A DNA stretch of 64,000 bases from Candidimonas nitroreducens (GCF_002209565.1 NZ_NJIH01000002.1:372001-436000), one strand, 5' to 3'. Counted from the stretch's first letter, positions 33,595-42,787 are shown. Notes: generated from the letters alone by a model not told the origin. Made by a program: numbers and translations.

Positions 33595-34515
33595 TCACGC
33601 GGTACGCGTGGAGAAATAGAGCCTTTCAGGATTGGCGACGAGAATCCGATGGCGAACCGACGCATCGGCCGTCCAGTAGGCGAGTATGTCCAGCAGCGCC
33701 GCATCGCTAGGCATGGCGCCTTTGAATGACGAGTGCGGCCAGTCGGTTCCCCACAGCAGCCGATCGGGCGCAAAAGCAATCAATTCCTGAACCGCGGATC
33801 GCAGCGAGGGATACGGCGGCGTTGGGTCGTCGAAGCGATTCACCGCCGACAACTTGACCCAGCAATTCTGCTCAGACAACATACGCAACAGCACCTCGTA
33901 GCCAGGATCCTGTGCAGCCCTTTTCAAGTCGACCCTGCCGAAGTGGTCAAGCACCACCGGCACAGGCAGGCCCGCTACCCACTCGCGCAAGCCCTGCAGC
34001 CGATTGCCGTGTACGTGAAGCTGCAGATGCCAGCCGAACGGCCCGATACGCTCAATGAGCGGATCAAGCTGCTTCATGATCCGGGCATCTTGACCTCTTG
34101 GTACTGAGGCCTCGCGCAAATGGATGCGCACGCCACGAATGCCAGCTGCGTCGAGGCGGGCGATCTCGGGCGAATCCACCGCTGGATCGACAAGCGCGAT
34201 GCCACGGGCGTCGATACCCGCTGCACGCAAGACATCCATGCCGTCGAGGGTCACCTGGTTGTCCCGATAAATCGTGGGCTGCACCAATACCGCTCTCTGT
34301 ATACCCAGAGACTGGAGCATGCGTACATAGTCCTGAACCTGGCTGTCCGCGGATGGGATATAGCGCTTATCGCCGCCGGGCTCATAGTGCGGTGGAAAAC
34401 CGTAGACATGCGCATGGCAGTCGCAGGCACGCGGCGGCACCTCGAACGACGGCCGCACGGATGGCGGAATCGGCGAGACACAAGTGATTGCTTGCGGCGA
34501 AATAGGTTTGAACAT
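33595..34515 (-). CDS. Amidohydrolase (2-pyrone-4,6-dicarboxylate hydrolase-like, COG3618)
   Basis: 306 residues, metal-dependent TIM-barrel hydrolase. It has the N-terminal CDCHAHVYG motif (Asp32, His34, His36), the strand-end histidines LQLHVHG and LDHFG, and the C-terminal WGTDWPH with the conserved Asp. Relatives open lactone rings, for example in protocatechuate 4,5-cleavage or sugar-lactone pathways. It heads the minus-strand operon amidohydrolase, lyase, Bug receptor, and is divergent from a LysR gene, so a LysR-induced lactone or dicarboxylate catabolic route is likely. The precise substrate is unknown. Confidence 0.87.
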   Translation of the reverse strand: MFKPISPQAITCVSPIPPSVRPSFEVPPRACDCHAHVYGFPPHYEPGGDKRYIPSADSQVQDYVRMLQSLGIQRAVLVQPTIYRDNQVTLDGMDVLRAAGIDARGIALVDPAVDSPEIARLDAAGIRGVRIHLREASVPRGQDARIMKQLDPLIERIGPFGWHLQLHVHGNRLQGLREWVAGLPVPVVLDHFGRVDLKRAAQDPGYEVLLRMLSEQNCWVKLSAVNRFDDPTPPYPSLRSAVQELIAFAPDRLLWGTDWPHSSFKGAMPSDAALLDILAYWTADASVRHRILVANPERLYFSTRTA

Positions 34516-34588
34516 TCAATTCATTACCCCAGCGAGCGGAGCACTGGCTCCGCAATCGCTGCTGGAGGATGTCAAAAATCGATTGTGT

Positions 34589-34617
34589 GATAAATTTATC
34601 TATATATCCAATTGGAT
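34589..34617. promoter_or_regulatory. Twin 12-bp palindromes in the divergent amidohydrolase-LysR gap
   Basis: Two perfect palindromes, GATAAATTTATC (34589-34600) and ATCCAATTGGAT (34606-34617), lie 5 bp apart in an AT-rich region 30-58 bp before the LysR start and 74-102 bp before the amidohydrolase start. They fit a LysR recognition/activation site pair or another dimeric repressor. Seen in sequence; function inferred. Confidence 0.5.
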
Positions 34618-34646
34618 TTTTTATTAAAAATTGATAAGAAAATTCG

Positions 34647-35561
34647 ATGCGTCGCTTCTCCTTGGCCCAGTTGGAGGCTTTCCGCTGGATTTGCAGATTG
34701 GGCACTTTCCACGCCGCGGCCGAGCGTTTGAATGTGACTCAGCCCAGTGTGTCGCAGCGAATCCGCGAACTTGAATCGGCGATCGACGCGAAGCTTTTCG
34801 AGCGGCGCGGCAGCGGCGTTCGTCTGACGGCAGAAGGAGAAATCCTGCTGCGCTACACCGAGCAGGGGCTTTCGCTGTTTGACGAAATGGAAGATCGTTT
34901 GCGCACGGGCGATCCCTTGCAGGGAACTCTGCGCGTCGGCGCATCCGAAACCGTGGCCATGACATGCCTGCCGGACATGATCAGCTCGTTGGAGGCGCAC
35001 TACCCAAAGCTGCGTGTCGAGCTCAACGTGCGCAACAGCACCATGTTGTGGGATTTATTGATGCGCAAGAAGCTCGATGTCGCGTTTCTTACAGATGCAC
35101 GCCAGCACCGCAGCATCCATATCGAGCCGCTCGGGCGTACGGAGGTCGCGTGGTTTTCAAGCCCGGGCCGGCGCCTGGTCGAAGGCAGGCCATTGCGCCC
35201 GAGCGATCTGGAAGGCGTCAGCATTCTGAGCATGCCGGCCCCTTCACCGCTAAACGATATGCTGGTCAACTGGTGCACATCGAACGGCGCGCCGCCGCCA
35301 GCCTTTAGCACCTGCAACAACATCGCCGTCATCGCCCGGCTTTTGATCGCCGGCGTGGCGGCAAGCATCTTGCCGGTATGCACCGTTCAGAGTGAAGTCG
35401 ATTCCGGAGCCCTGCTGCGCTACGACCCACACCCTACTCTGCCACCGCGAACGCTGTGCGCAGCCTACCCGGTATCCGCACGCGGCCCCGGCATGGACGC
35501 GCTGCTGGAAAACGCGCACCGCGCGCTCGCCGATACCGGGCTGTTCTATTCACCACATTAA
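34647..35561 (+). CDS. LysR-family regulator of the amidohydrolase operon
   Basis: 304 residues. The N-terminal HTH (LEAFRWICRLGTFHAAAERLNVTQPSVSQRIRELE, about residues 9-43) is followed by a LysR effector domain with several cysteines (around CTSNGAPPPAFSTCNN). It is divergent from the amidohydrolase with a 131-bp shared region containing two perfect palindromes, so it most probably controls that operon. The effector should be the pathway substrate or an intermediate. Confidence 0.9.
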   Translation: MRRFSLAQLEAFRWICRLGTFHAAAERLNVTQPSVSQRIRELESAIDAKLFERRGSGVRLTAEGEILLRYTEQGLSLFDEMEDRLRTGDPLQGTLRVGASETVAMTCLPDMISSLEAHYPKLRVELNVRNSTMLWDLLMRKKLDVAFLTDARQHRSIHIEPLGRTEVAWFSSPGRRLVEGRPLRPSDLEGVSILSMPAPSPLNDMLVNWCTSNGAPPPAFSTCNNIAVIARLLIAGVAASILPVCTVQSEVDSGALLRYDPHPTLPPRTLCAAYPVSARGPGMDALLENAHRALADTGLFYSPH

Positions 35562-35682
35562 GGACAGACGAAAAGGCTTGAGTCCGGTGCAGTACTGAAC
35601 TCAGACCTCGATCAGCCAGCTTTTAACGACTCAATTTGGCGTCAGTCGCGCAAGCCTCTTTTTCGCCGGACTTTGGCCTTTG

Positions 35683-36996
35683 TCAGCCGCGCTTGTCGAT
35701 GACGCGGCGCGCCTTGCCGGCGACGGTGCGCTCGATGCCGCCGGCGCCTTGCACGCTGATGCGGGCGCTTACGCCGATATAGGTCTTGATCGCGTGCCGC
35801 AGGCGGCCGGCCAGCGCGTCGCGTTCGGCCGCGCCCAGCGCGTCGTGCTCGGGACGCAGCTCGGTGATGACCTCGAGCTCGTCCAGATTGCTGCTGCGCG
35901 TAAGCACCAGCTGGTATTGCGCAGCCAGCTCGGGCGTTTTCAGCACCAGTTCTTCGACTTGGGTCGGGAAAAGATTGACGCCGCGCACGATCAGCATGTC
36001 GTCGCTGCGCCCGGTGATCTTGTCGATGCGGCGCATGCTGCGCGCCGTGGGCGGCAGCAGGCGCGTCAGGTCGCGCGTGCGGTAGCGGATCACCGGCATG
36101 CCTTCTTTGGTCAGCGAGGTGAAGACCAGCTCGCCGGGCTCGCCGTCGGCCACCGGGGCGCCGGTGGCCGGGTCGATGATCTCGGGCAGGAAGTGGTCTT
36201 CCCAGACCACCGGGCCGTCCTTGGCTTCGACGCACTCCATGGCCACGCCCGGGCCCATGACTTCGGACAGGCCGTAGATGTCGACGGCGTCGATGCCGCA
36301 GCGCGCCTCGATGTCCTGGCGCATCTGCCCCGTCCAGGGCTCGGCGCCGAAAATACCGATGCGCAGTGAGCTTTCATGCGGATCCATGCCCTGGCGTTCC
36401 ATTTCCTCGATCAGGTTGCAGAAATACGAGGGGGTCACCATGATGATGTGCGGGCCGAAATCGCGTATCAGCTGCACCTGTTTCTCGGTCTGGCCACCGG
36501 ACATGGGCACCACCGAGCAGCCCAGGCGTTCGGCACCGTAGTGCGCCCCCAGGCCGCCGGTGAACAGCCCGTAGCCGTAGGCCACGTGCACGATGTCGCC
36601 GGGCCGTCCGCCACCCGCCCAGATAGAGCGCGCCACCAGCTCGGCCCAGGTGTCGATGTCCCGCTTGGTGTAGCCCACCACCGTCGGCTTGCCGGTGGTG
36701 CCGCTGGAGGCATGGATGCGCACGATGTCCTCGCGCGGCACGGCAAACATATTGAACGGATAGTTGTCGCGCAGATCTTGCTTGGTGGTGAAGGGAAAGC
36801 GCGCCAGGTCGCCGAGCTCTTTCAAGTCGTCGGGATGAACCCCGGCGGCATCGAACGACTTGCGGTAATGCGGCACGTTATCGTAGGCGTGGCGCAGCGA
36901 CCATTTCAGGCGCTGCAGCTGCAGGCTGCGCAACTCGTCCTGGCTGGCATGTTCGATGGCGTCGCGGCCTGCATGGTTTTTTGTGGTTACGGACAT
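35683..36996 (-). CDS. paaK: Phenylacetate-CoA ligase
   Basis: Activates phenylacetate to phenylacetyl-CoA with ATP, the first step of the aerobic hybrid pathway. 437 residues, ANL adenylating enzyme with the P-loop-like SSGTTGKPTVVGYT (about 97-110), the acceptor loop IYGLSEVMGPG and the hinge GRSDDMLIVRGVNLFPTQVE. The start at 36996 has GGAG 6 bases upstream. It is the last gene of the minus-strand paa operon, 19 bp after paaI. The 120 bp between its stop and the convergent LysR gene at 35561 has no clear terminator. Confidence 0.97.
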   Translation of the reverse strand: MSVTTKNHAGRDAIEHASQDELRSLQLQRLKWSLRHAYDNVPHYRKSFDAAGVHPDDLKELGDLARFPFTTKQDLRDNYPFNMFAVPREDIVRIHASSGTTGKPTVVGYTKRDIDTWAELVARSIWAGGGRPGDIVHVAYGYGLFTGGLGAHYGAERLGCSVVPMSGGQTEKQVQLIRDFGPHIIMVTPSYFCNLIEEMERQGMDPHESSLRIGIFGAEPWTGQMRQDIEARCGIDAVDIYGLSEVMGPGVAMECVEAKDGPVVWEDHFLPEIIDPATGAPVADGEPGELVFTSLTKEGMPVIRYRTRDLTRLLPPTARSMRRIDKITGRSDDMLIVRGVNLFPTQVEELVLKTPELAAQYQLVLTRSSNLDELEVITELRPEHDALGAAERDALAGRLRHAIKTYIGVSARISVQGAGGIERTVAGKARRVIDKRG

Positions 36997-37015
36997 TTCG
37001 GGCTCCTGCCTGTTT

Positions 37016-37501
37016 CTATTCTGGGGTCGTTTCTATCGCGTCCACCACCTGACCCTTGATGCGGTAGGAACGCCCGCGGAACAACGCAATGCGCCGGCCT
37101 TCCTGGTTGGTGACGAGTATGTCGTAGACGCCGGTGCGGCCGGCCAGCGACGACTCGGCCGCCTCGGCCGTAAGCACGTCGCCCTCGAAACCGGGCGCCA
37201 GAAAGTCTATGGTGCAGCCCGAGGCCACCGTCGCCTGGTTGCGCGAATTGCAGGCAAAGGCGAAGGTGCTGTCGGCCAGCGCGAAGATGAAGCCGCCGTG
37301 GCAAGTCTGGTGGCCGTTGAGCATGTCGGCGCGCACTGTCATGCTCATGCGCGCATGGCCCGGGCCCACGTCCAGCAAGCGTACGCCCAGCGCCTGCGTG
37401 GCGGGGTCTTTCGCGTACATGGCGCGGGCGGCGAGTTCGGCCAGCTGCTGCGGATCGTCGGGCAATACCGCGGCGCTGGCCAAAGCCTGAGAGGTACTCA
37501 T
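37016..37501 (-). CDS. paaI: Hydroxyphenylacetyl-CoA thioesterase PaaI
   Basis: Hotdog-fold thioesterase that rescues trapped CoA from dead-end intermediates of the phenylacetate pathway. 161 residues. It carries the catalytic segment NGHQTCHGGFIFALADSTFAFACN (Asn, His-Gly-Gly, Asp pattern; quoted in two pieces as NGHQTCHGG and FALADSTFA). Its ATG overlaps the paaG stop (TAATG), which sets the start and shows coupling. Confidence 0.93.
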   Translation of the reverse strand: MSTSQALASAAVLPDDPQQLAELAARAMYAKDPATQALGVRLLDVGPGHARMSMTVRADMLNGHQTCHGGFIFALADSTFAFACNSRNQATVASGCTIDFLAPGFEGDVLTAEAAESSLAGRTGVYDILVTNQEGRRIALFRGRSYRIKGQVVDAIETTPE

Positions 37502-38289
37502 TACTTGCCCCCGAAAACCGGGGCGCGCTTGGCGAGGAACGCCGCCACCCCTTCGGCATAGTCGGCGCTGCGGCCCAGTTCGCGCATCAGGTCGCGCTCC
37601 ATGTCGAGCTGCTGGTCGAGCGTGTGGTCGAGACTGGCGTCGATGGCGCGCTTGGTGGCGGCCAGGCCCTGGGTGGGCGCCGTAGCGAAATGCCGCGCCA
37701 GTTCGTCCAGGCGCGCCTCGAAGGCGTCGTCGTCCACGCATTCCCAGATCAAGCCCCACTGCTCGGCCTTTTCCGCGGACAGCTTGTCGCCCAGCAGCGC
37801 CAGCCCCATGGCGCGCGCGCGCCCCACCAGGCGCGGCAGCGCATAGGTGCCGCCGGTGTCGGGCAGCAGGCCGAGGCGGCAGAACGGCTGGATGAAACTG
37901 GCCGAGCGCCTGGCAATGACAATGTCGCCGGCCAGCGCCAGATTGGCGCCGGCGCCGGCGGCCACGCCATTGACACCGACCACCACGGGCATGGGCAGCG
38001 CATGCAGGCGCCGCACCAGCGGCGCGTAATAGGTCTCGACGGTATGGCCGAGATCAATGGGAGCGGCGCCCGCGCTCATTTGCCGTTCGGACAGATCCTG
38101 GCCGGCGCAGAAGCCGCGGCCGCGGCCGGTCAGCACCAGCACCCGCGCGCCCTGCGATTCGATGCGCGAGAGCGCGTCGGCCAGTTCGCCGTGCATGGCG
38201 GCCGTGAAGCTATTGAGCTTTTCGGGGCGATTCAGGGTGATGCGGGCGATGCCTTGTTCCAGCCCGAATTCGATACTCTGGTAGTCCAT
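37501..38289 (-). CDS. paaG: 1,2-epoxyphenylacetyl-CoA isomerase
   Basis: Crotonase-fold enzyme converting the ring-epoxide to oxepin-CoA, and also a later double-bond isomerase. 262 residues. It has the oxyanion-hole segments GRGRGFCAGQDL and GVNGVAAGAGANLALAGD. The start at 38289 is preceded by AGAGGAGG at ideal distance; the longer frame reaching 38505 is not supported. It lies between paaN (145 bp upstream) and paaI (overlap of 1 bp). Confidence 0.94.
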   Translation of the reverse strand: MDYQSIEFGLEQGIARITLNRPEKLNSFTAAMHGELADALSRIESQGARVLVLTGRGRGFCAGQDLSERQMSAGAAPIDLGHTVETYYAPLVRRLHALPMPVVVGVNGVAAGAGANLALAGDIVIARRSASFIQPFCRLGLLPDTGGTYALPRLVGRARAMGLALLGDKLSAEKAEQWGLIWECVDDDAFEARLDELARHFATAPTQGLAATKRAIDASLDHTLDQQLDMERDLMRELGRSADYAEGVAAFLAKRAPVFGGK

Positions 38290-38434
38290 CGATCCTCCTC
38301 TGATCGAAGCTGTGCGGGCCCCGGCCTTTTCGGCCAGGGCTCCAGTGTCGCAAGTCCGGGCGCCTTGCGGCGCCGGATAAATAATATCCCCGCGCTGCCC
38401 GGTTCTGAAGAACGCGGGCTTGCGCCGGGGGGAT

Positions 38435-40099
38435 TCAAGCGTGCCAGCGCGTCTGCACCACGCGATAACGGTTGGCCACGTAGGCGGAATCGGACAGCGC
38501 CGCATTGGCCGCCGGATTGGCGCCGGTGCCGTGGAAGTCGCTGAAGGCCGCGGTCTGGTTGACGAACACCGGCCCGGTCAGGTTCAGGGACAGCGACACG
38601 CCTGCCCGTTCCGCCGCGCGGCGCAGTGCCTGCGCCACGCCGTCGTCACTGGTATAGGCCGACATCGACAGCGCGCCGTGGCGCCGCACCGACGATTGTG
38701 CCAGTTCGATGGCCTGCGCGGTGGAATCGACCGCCACCAGGAAGGCGATCGGCCCGAACCATTCGCGCTCGAGGCTGGGATCGCCGGCCTCGGCGCGCAG
38801 CAGCAGGGGCGTGCGCACCACTGCCGATTCGAACTGCGGATGCGCCAGGCTGCGGCTGTCGCACACGACGGGCAGGCCCAGGCCGCGGGCCTGTTCGATC
38901 CGCGCCAGGGTGGCGGCGTTCTGAATGGCGCCGGTCAGTTCGACCGCCTTGGCCGCGTCGGCGCTCAGCTTGCCCAGGGCGCCGGCCAGGGCCTGCGCCA
39001 CCTCGTCCAAGCTCAAGCGGCCCTCGGCGGTCTGGATGCCGTCGCGCGGCACGTAGATGTTTTGCGGCGCAGTACACATCTGCCCCGAATACAGCGTCAG
39101 GGAAAAGGCCAGATTGCGCGCCACGCTCTTGAAGTCTGCGGCCGAGTCGATGATGACCGGATTGACGCCGGCCTTCTCGGCATACACCTGGGCCTGGCGC
39201 GCATTCGACTCCAGCCACTCGCCGTGGGCGCTGCTGCCGGTGAAATCGATGAGCCGCACGGCGGGATCCAGCGCCAGCGCCTGCGCGGTGTCGTCGTCGG
39301 CGGCATGCGCGGCCAGTTGCACCACGTCCGGATCCTGGCCGGCCTCGGCCAGCACCTGGCGGGCGACCTGCACGGTGATGGCCAGCGGCAGGATCGCGCC
39401 GGGGTGCGGCTTGACGATGACGCTGTTGCCGGTGGCCAGGCTGGCGAACAGGCCCGGATAGCCGTTCCAGGTGGGGAAGGTCGAGCACCCTATCACCAGC
39501 GCCACGCCGCGCGGCACCACGGTGAACTGCTTGCGCATGCGGATCGGGTCGTGCTTGCCCTGCGGCTTTTCCCAGTCGACCAGGCCGGGGATGCGCGCCA
39601 TTTCCTGCCAGGCATAGGCCACGGCCTCCAGGCCGCGATCCTGCGCATGTGGGCCGCCCGCCTGGAACGCCATCATGAAGCCCTGGCCGGTGGTGTGCTG
39701 CACGGCATGGGCGATCTCGAAGCTGCGCCGGTTCAGGCGCTGCAATATTTCCAGCGCCACGCCCACCCAGACACGCGGGCCGGCATCGCGCCAGGAGTCC
39801 AGTGCGGCCTCGGCGCGCGCCACCAGCGTCGCTGCGGGCACGCGCGGATACGTGATGCCCAGGGCCGGGCCGTAGGGCGACACCTCGCCCCCCACCTGGC
39901 CCTGCGCGCCTTGCTGATCCAGGGCGAAAGGCTTGCCCTGCAGGGCCTGGAAGGCCGCCAGCCCATCCTGCGCGGCGGTTTCGCCGTAAGCCCTGGGGCT
40001 GGGCGATTCGGAATACGGGCTCCAGTAGCCGCGCTCGGCCGTGGCCGCCACCGCGCGCTCCAGGACTTCCTGGTGGGTATCGAAGAAATCTACAGGCAC
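38435..40099 (-). CDS. paaN: PaaN-type aldehyde dehydrogenase (type 2, no hydratase domain)
   Basis: 554 residues, aldehyde-dehydrogenase superfamily. It has the segments CSTFPTWNGYP, IVKPHPGAILP, DFTGSSAHGEWLE and the cysteine motif YSGQMCTAPQN. It matches the PaaN group found in betaproteobacteria instead of the bifunctional PaaZ; the MaoC-like hydratase domain of PaaZ is missing. The start is set at GTG 40099, with a clean AGGAG upstream; the frame continues to 40213 without a ribosome site. The presumed role is oxidation of the semialdehyde formed after oxepin-CoA ring opening. Confidence 0.9.
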   Translation of the reverse strand: MPVDFFDTHQEVLERAVAATAERGYWSPYSESPSPRAYGETAAQDGLAAFQALQGKPFALDQQGAQGQVGGEVSPYGPALGITYPRVPAATLVARAEAALDSWRDAGPRVWVGVALEILQRLNRRSFEIAHAVQHTTGQGFMMAFQAGGPHAQDRGLEAVAYAWQEMARIPGLVDWEKPQGKHDPIRMRKQFTVVPRGVALVIGCSTFPTWNGYPGLFASLATGNSVIVKPHPGAILPLAITVQVARQVLAEAGQDPDVVQLAAHAADDDTAQALALDPAVRLIDFTGSSAHGEWLESNARQAQVYAEKAGVNPVIIDSAADFKSVARNLAFSLTLYSGQMCTAPQNIYVPRDGIQTAEGRLSLDEVAQALAGALGKLSADAAKAVELTGAIQNAATLARIEQARGLGLPVVCDSRSLAHPQFESAVVRTPLLLRAEAGDPSLEREWFGPIAFLVAVDSTAQAIELAQSSVRRHGALSMSAYTSDDGVAQALRRAAERAGVSLSLNLTGPVFVNQTAAFSDFHGTGANPAANAALSDSAYVANRYRVVQTRWHA

Positions 40100-40281
40100 T
40101 CTTGTTGCTCCTGGGGGTTGCGGGGCGCGGCCGGCCTGGATGCTGGAGGCCGGCCGCGCCATGGGTTCATACGGACTTGCAATCGAATACGGAATTGAAA
40201 TCGAAAGCGGCAAGTCGATCGGGAAAACGTCGACTGGAAAATAGGCAAATCAGGAAATCGGGCAAGTACATGGTCGGAAAA

Positions 40282-41364
40282 TCAGGTTTCCTGGTCGAAG
40301 TCTATGACCAGGCGGTCGCTGACCGGGAAGCTCTGGCAGCTGAGCACGAAGCCGCGCGCCACCTCGTAGTCTTCCAGGGCGAAGTTGGCGTCCATGTCGA
40401 CCTCGCCCTCGATGACCTTGCAGCGGCAGGTGGAACAGACCCCGCCCTTGCACGAATACGGCAGTTCCACGCCCTGCGCCAGGGCCGAGTCCAGCACGCT
40501 GTCCTTGTCCTTTTCTATGGTCAGGGTGCGGGTGAAGCCGTCCTGGATGACGGTAAGTTCGCATTCATGGCGCCCCGGCGCCTTGCGCGCTTCCTGGCCG
40601 GTGCGCAGCGCGCGCGGCCCCTTGGGCGAGCCGAACAGCTCGAACTTGATCTGCGATTTTTCCAGGCCGGCGTCCTGCAGCGCCTGGTTGACCGACTCGA
40701 TCATGTCTTGCGGGCCGCAGATGAAAGCCATGTCGATGTCTTCGGGGCTGAGCCAGCTGGCCAGCAGGCGCTCGACCTTGGCGCCGTCGAGGCGGCCGTT
40801 GAACAGATCGATGTCTTGCGTCTCGCGGCTCATGACATACACCACCGAGAGCCTGTCCATGTAGCGGTTCTTCAGGTCTTCGATTTCTTCGCGGAACAGC
40901 ACCGCCGACGAGGCGCGGTTGCCGTAGAACAGCGAAAAGCGGCTGCCGGGCTCGGTGTCCAGCGCGGTCTTGACCAGCGACAGAATGGGAGTGATGCCAC
41001 TGCCCACGGCAAAAGCCGCGTAGCCGCGGCTTTGCTGCGGCGCGAAGTCGACCGTGAAGTGGCCGTCCGGGGGCATGACCTCCAACGTCTGGCCGCTGGC
41101 CAGGTGTTCGTTGGCCCAGCTGGAAAACGCGCCGTCGTTCAGGCGCTTGATGGCCACCCGCAGCTCGCGGTCGTGCGGCGCGGCACATATGGAATAAGAA
41201 CGGCGCAGCTCTTCGCCTTCGACCTGCGTGCGCAGCGTCAGGTACTGACCCGGGCGGAACGCGAAGGTATCGTGCAGCTCGGCGGGCACGTCGAAGGTAA
41301 CCACCACTGCATCGCGGGTATTTCGGGCGACCGCGGCCACCTTGAGGGGATAGAACTGAACCAT
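40282..41364 (-). CDS. paaE: Phenylacetyl-CoA epoxidase reductase subunit
   Basis: Delivers electrons from NADPH to the PaaAC diiron oxygenase. 360 residues. The N-terminal FAD domain (RPGQYLTLRTQVEGEE..RSYSIC), the NADPH domain (GSGITPILSLVKTAL, FICGPQDMI) and the C-terminal plant-type 2Fe-2S ferredoxin domain with Cys in PYSCKGGVCSTCRCK and LSCQSFP are all present. It lies 132 bp after paaD and 182 bp before paaN. Confidence 0.97.
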   Translation of the reverse strand: MVQFYPLKVAAVARNTRDAVVVTFDVPAELHDTFAFRPGQYLTLRTQVEGEELRRSYSICAAPHDRELRVAIKRLNDGAFSSWANEHLASGQTLEVMPPDGHFTVDFAPQQSRGYAAFAVGSGITPILSLVKTALDTEPGSRFSLFYGNRASSAVLFREEIEDLKNRYMDRLSVVYVMSRETQDIDLFNGRLDGAKVERLLASWLSPEDIDMAFICGPQDMIESVNQALQDAGLEKSQIKFELFGSPKGPRALRTGQEARKAPGRHECELTVIQDGFTRTLTIEKDKDSVLDSALAQGVELPYSCKGGVCSTCRCKVIEGEVDMDANFALEDYEVARGFVLSCQSFPVSDRLVIDFDQET

Positions 41365-41496
41365 GGATCGTGTCGTCTTCTATATGCTTCTGGCCGGCCC
41401 CGGCTGCCTGCCGGCCCCGGAGCCTGTTGCGTCCGTCGTTGCCACGGCCAGCACACCTGGCCCACGCGCCGATTACCTATCTAATCTACTAATGCG

Positions 41497-42018
41497 CTAA
41501 TGCGCCTTGAAATAATCGAAAGGCTCGCCGCAGGCCACACAGCGGTACAGCGCCTTGCATGCGGTGGAGCCGAACTGGCTGATGAGGCGCGTGCGCGGCG
41601 AACCGCAATGCGGGCACTCGGGCGCGGGCGCAGCGCTGCGGCGCGACAGGCCCGAGATATCCACCGCCTGCTCGCGCGGCGGCGCAATGCCGTAGCCCTT
41701 GAGCGCCGCCTTGCCGGCCGGTGTCATCCAGTCGGTGGTCCAGGCCGGCGCCAGCCGGGTCTCGATGCGCACATCGTCCACGCCATGGCGCGCCAGCTCG
41801 GCGCGTATGCCGGCAGAGATTTCCTGCATGGCCGGACAGCCCGAATACGTGGGCGTGATAGTGACCACGCAGCTCGCGCCATCCCAGCGCAGCTCGCGCA
41901 CGATGCCCAGGTCGAGCACCGACAGCACCGGAATCTCCGGGTCGGGCACGCCGGCCAGCCAAGTGCGCAACTGCTGCGTGGAGGGGCGCTCGAGGGTGTC
42001 GGGCAATGTGTTCACCAT
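41497..42018 (-). CDS. paaD: Phenylacetyl-CoA epoxidase maturation protein PaaD
   Basis: 173 residues. The N-terminal MIP18/DUF59 domain (GVPDPEIPVLSVLDLGIVRE, TPTYSGCPAM) occurs in iron-sulfur assembly factors, and the C-terminal zinc-ribbon-like part has ECPHCGS and RCVACGE. PaaD is needed for an active PaaABCE complex. Its start overlaps the paaC stop within ATGGTGA, so the two are translated together. Confidence 0.95.
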   Translation of the reverse strand: MVNTLPDTLERPSTQQLRTWLAGVPDPEIPVLSVLDLGIVRELRWDGASCVVTITPTYSGCPAMQEISAGIRAELARHGVDDVRIETRLAPAWTTDWMTPAGKAALKGYGIAPPREQAVDISGLSRRSAAPAPECPHCGSPRTRLISQFGSTACKALYRCVACGEPFDYFKAH

Positions 42019-42776
42019 GAGGCCCCCGGATAAGTGCGCTGCAGATGCTGCATTTCGGCCAGGACATAGCCCAGCGCCTCGGTGTGCCGGCCCGAGGGGC
42101 CGCCCTGGTAGGCCGGATGGCGGGCGTCCGCCGCGTCCGGCAGGCGCAGCGTGGCCTCTTGCAGCACCGCCGCCACATGTTCGTGCCAGGCCGGCCAGAG
42201 CGCCTCGTGCGACACGGCGATGCCGCGCCCGGCCAGATCGGCCACCACATCATCGTCGACGAACAGCTCGCCCACGTAGAACCAGATTTCTTCCAGCGCG
42301 GCCTGCATGCGCCCGTGGCTGAGCTCGGTGCCGTCGCCCAGGCGCACCACCAGGTCGGCCGAACGGCGCGCATGATAGGTGACCTCCTTGAGCGACTTGG
42401 CGGCAATCGCCGCAACGCGCTCGTCGGCCGAGCTCGCCAGACCCTGCAGCAGAAAATAATGCCAGACGTCGAACAGGAACTGGCGCGCGATGGTGTCGCC
42501 ATAATGGCCGTTGGGCCGCTCGGCCAGCAAGTAGTTGCGGTACTCGGGCGCGTCGCGCAGATAGGCCAGGCGGTCTTCGTCGCGGCCGGCGCCCTCGACT
42601 TCCCCGGCCAGCGTCAGCCACAGCCGCGCCTGGCCCAGCAGGTCGAGCGACAGGTTCGTCAGCGCCAGGTCTTCTTCCAGCGCCGGGCCGTGGCCGCACC
42701 ATTGCGACAGGCGCTGCGACAGAATCAGCGTGGTGTCGCCCATGCGCAGCGCATATTGGAACAGGGAACTATCCAT
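42012..42776 (-). CDS. paaC: Phenylacetyl-CoA epoxidase structural subunit
   Basis: 254 residues, ferritin-like helical protein paired with PaaA. It has the typical LGQARLWLTLAGEVEG, YHARRSADLVVRLGDGTE and WYV-like helix IWFYVGELF. It lacks a full diiron ligand set in known systems and acts as scaffold. It begins 11 bp after paaB and overlaps paaD. Confidence 0.96.
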   Translation of the reverse strand: MDSSLFQYALRMGDTTLILSQRLSQWCGHGPALEEDLALTNLSLDLLGQARLWLTLAGEVEGAGRDEDRLAYLRDAPEYRNYLLAERPNGHYGDTIARQFLFDVWHYFLLQGLASSADERVAAIAAKSLKEVTYHARRSADLVVRLGDGTELSHGRMQAALEEIWFYVGELFVDDDVVADLAGRGIAVSHEALWPAWHEHVAAVLQEATLRLPDAADARHPAYQGGPSGRHTEALGYVLAEMQHLQRTYPGASW

Positions 42777-42787
42777 GGCCGCCCTCT

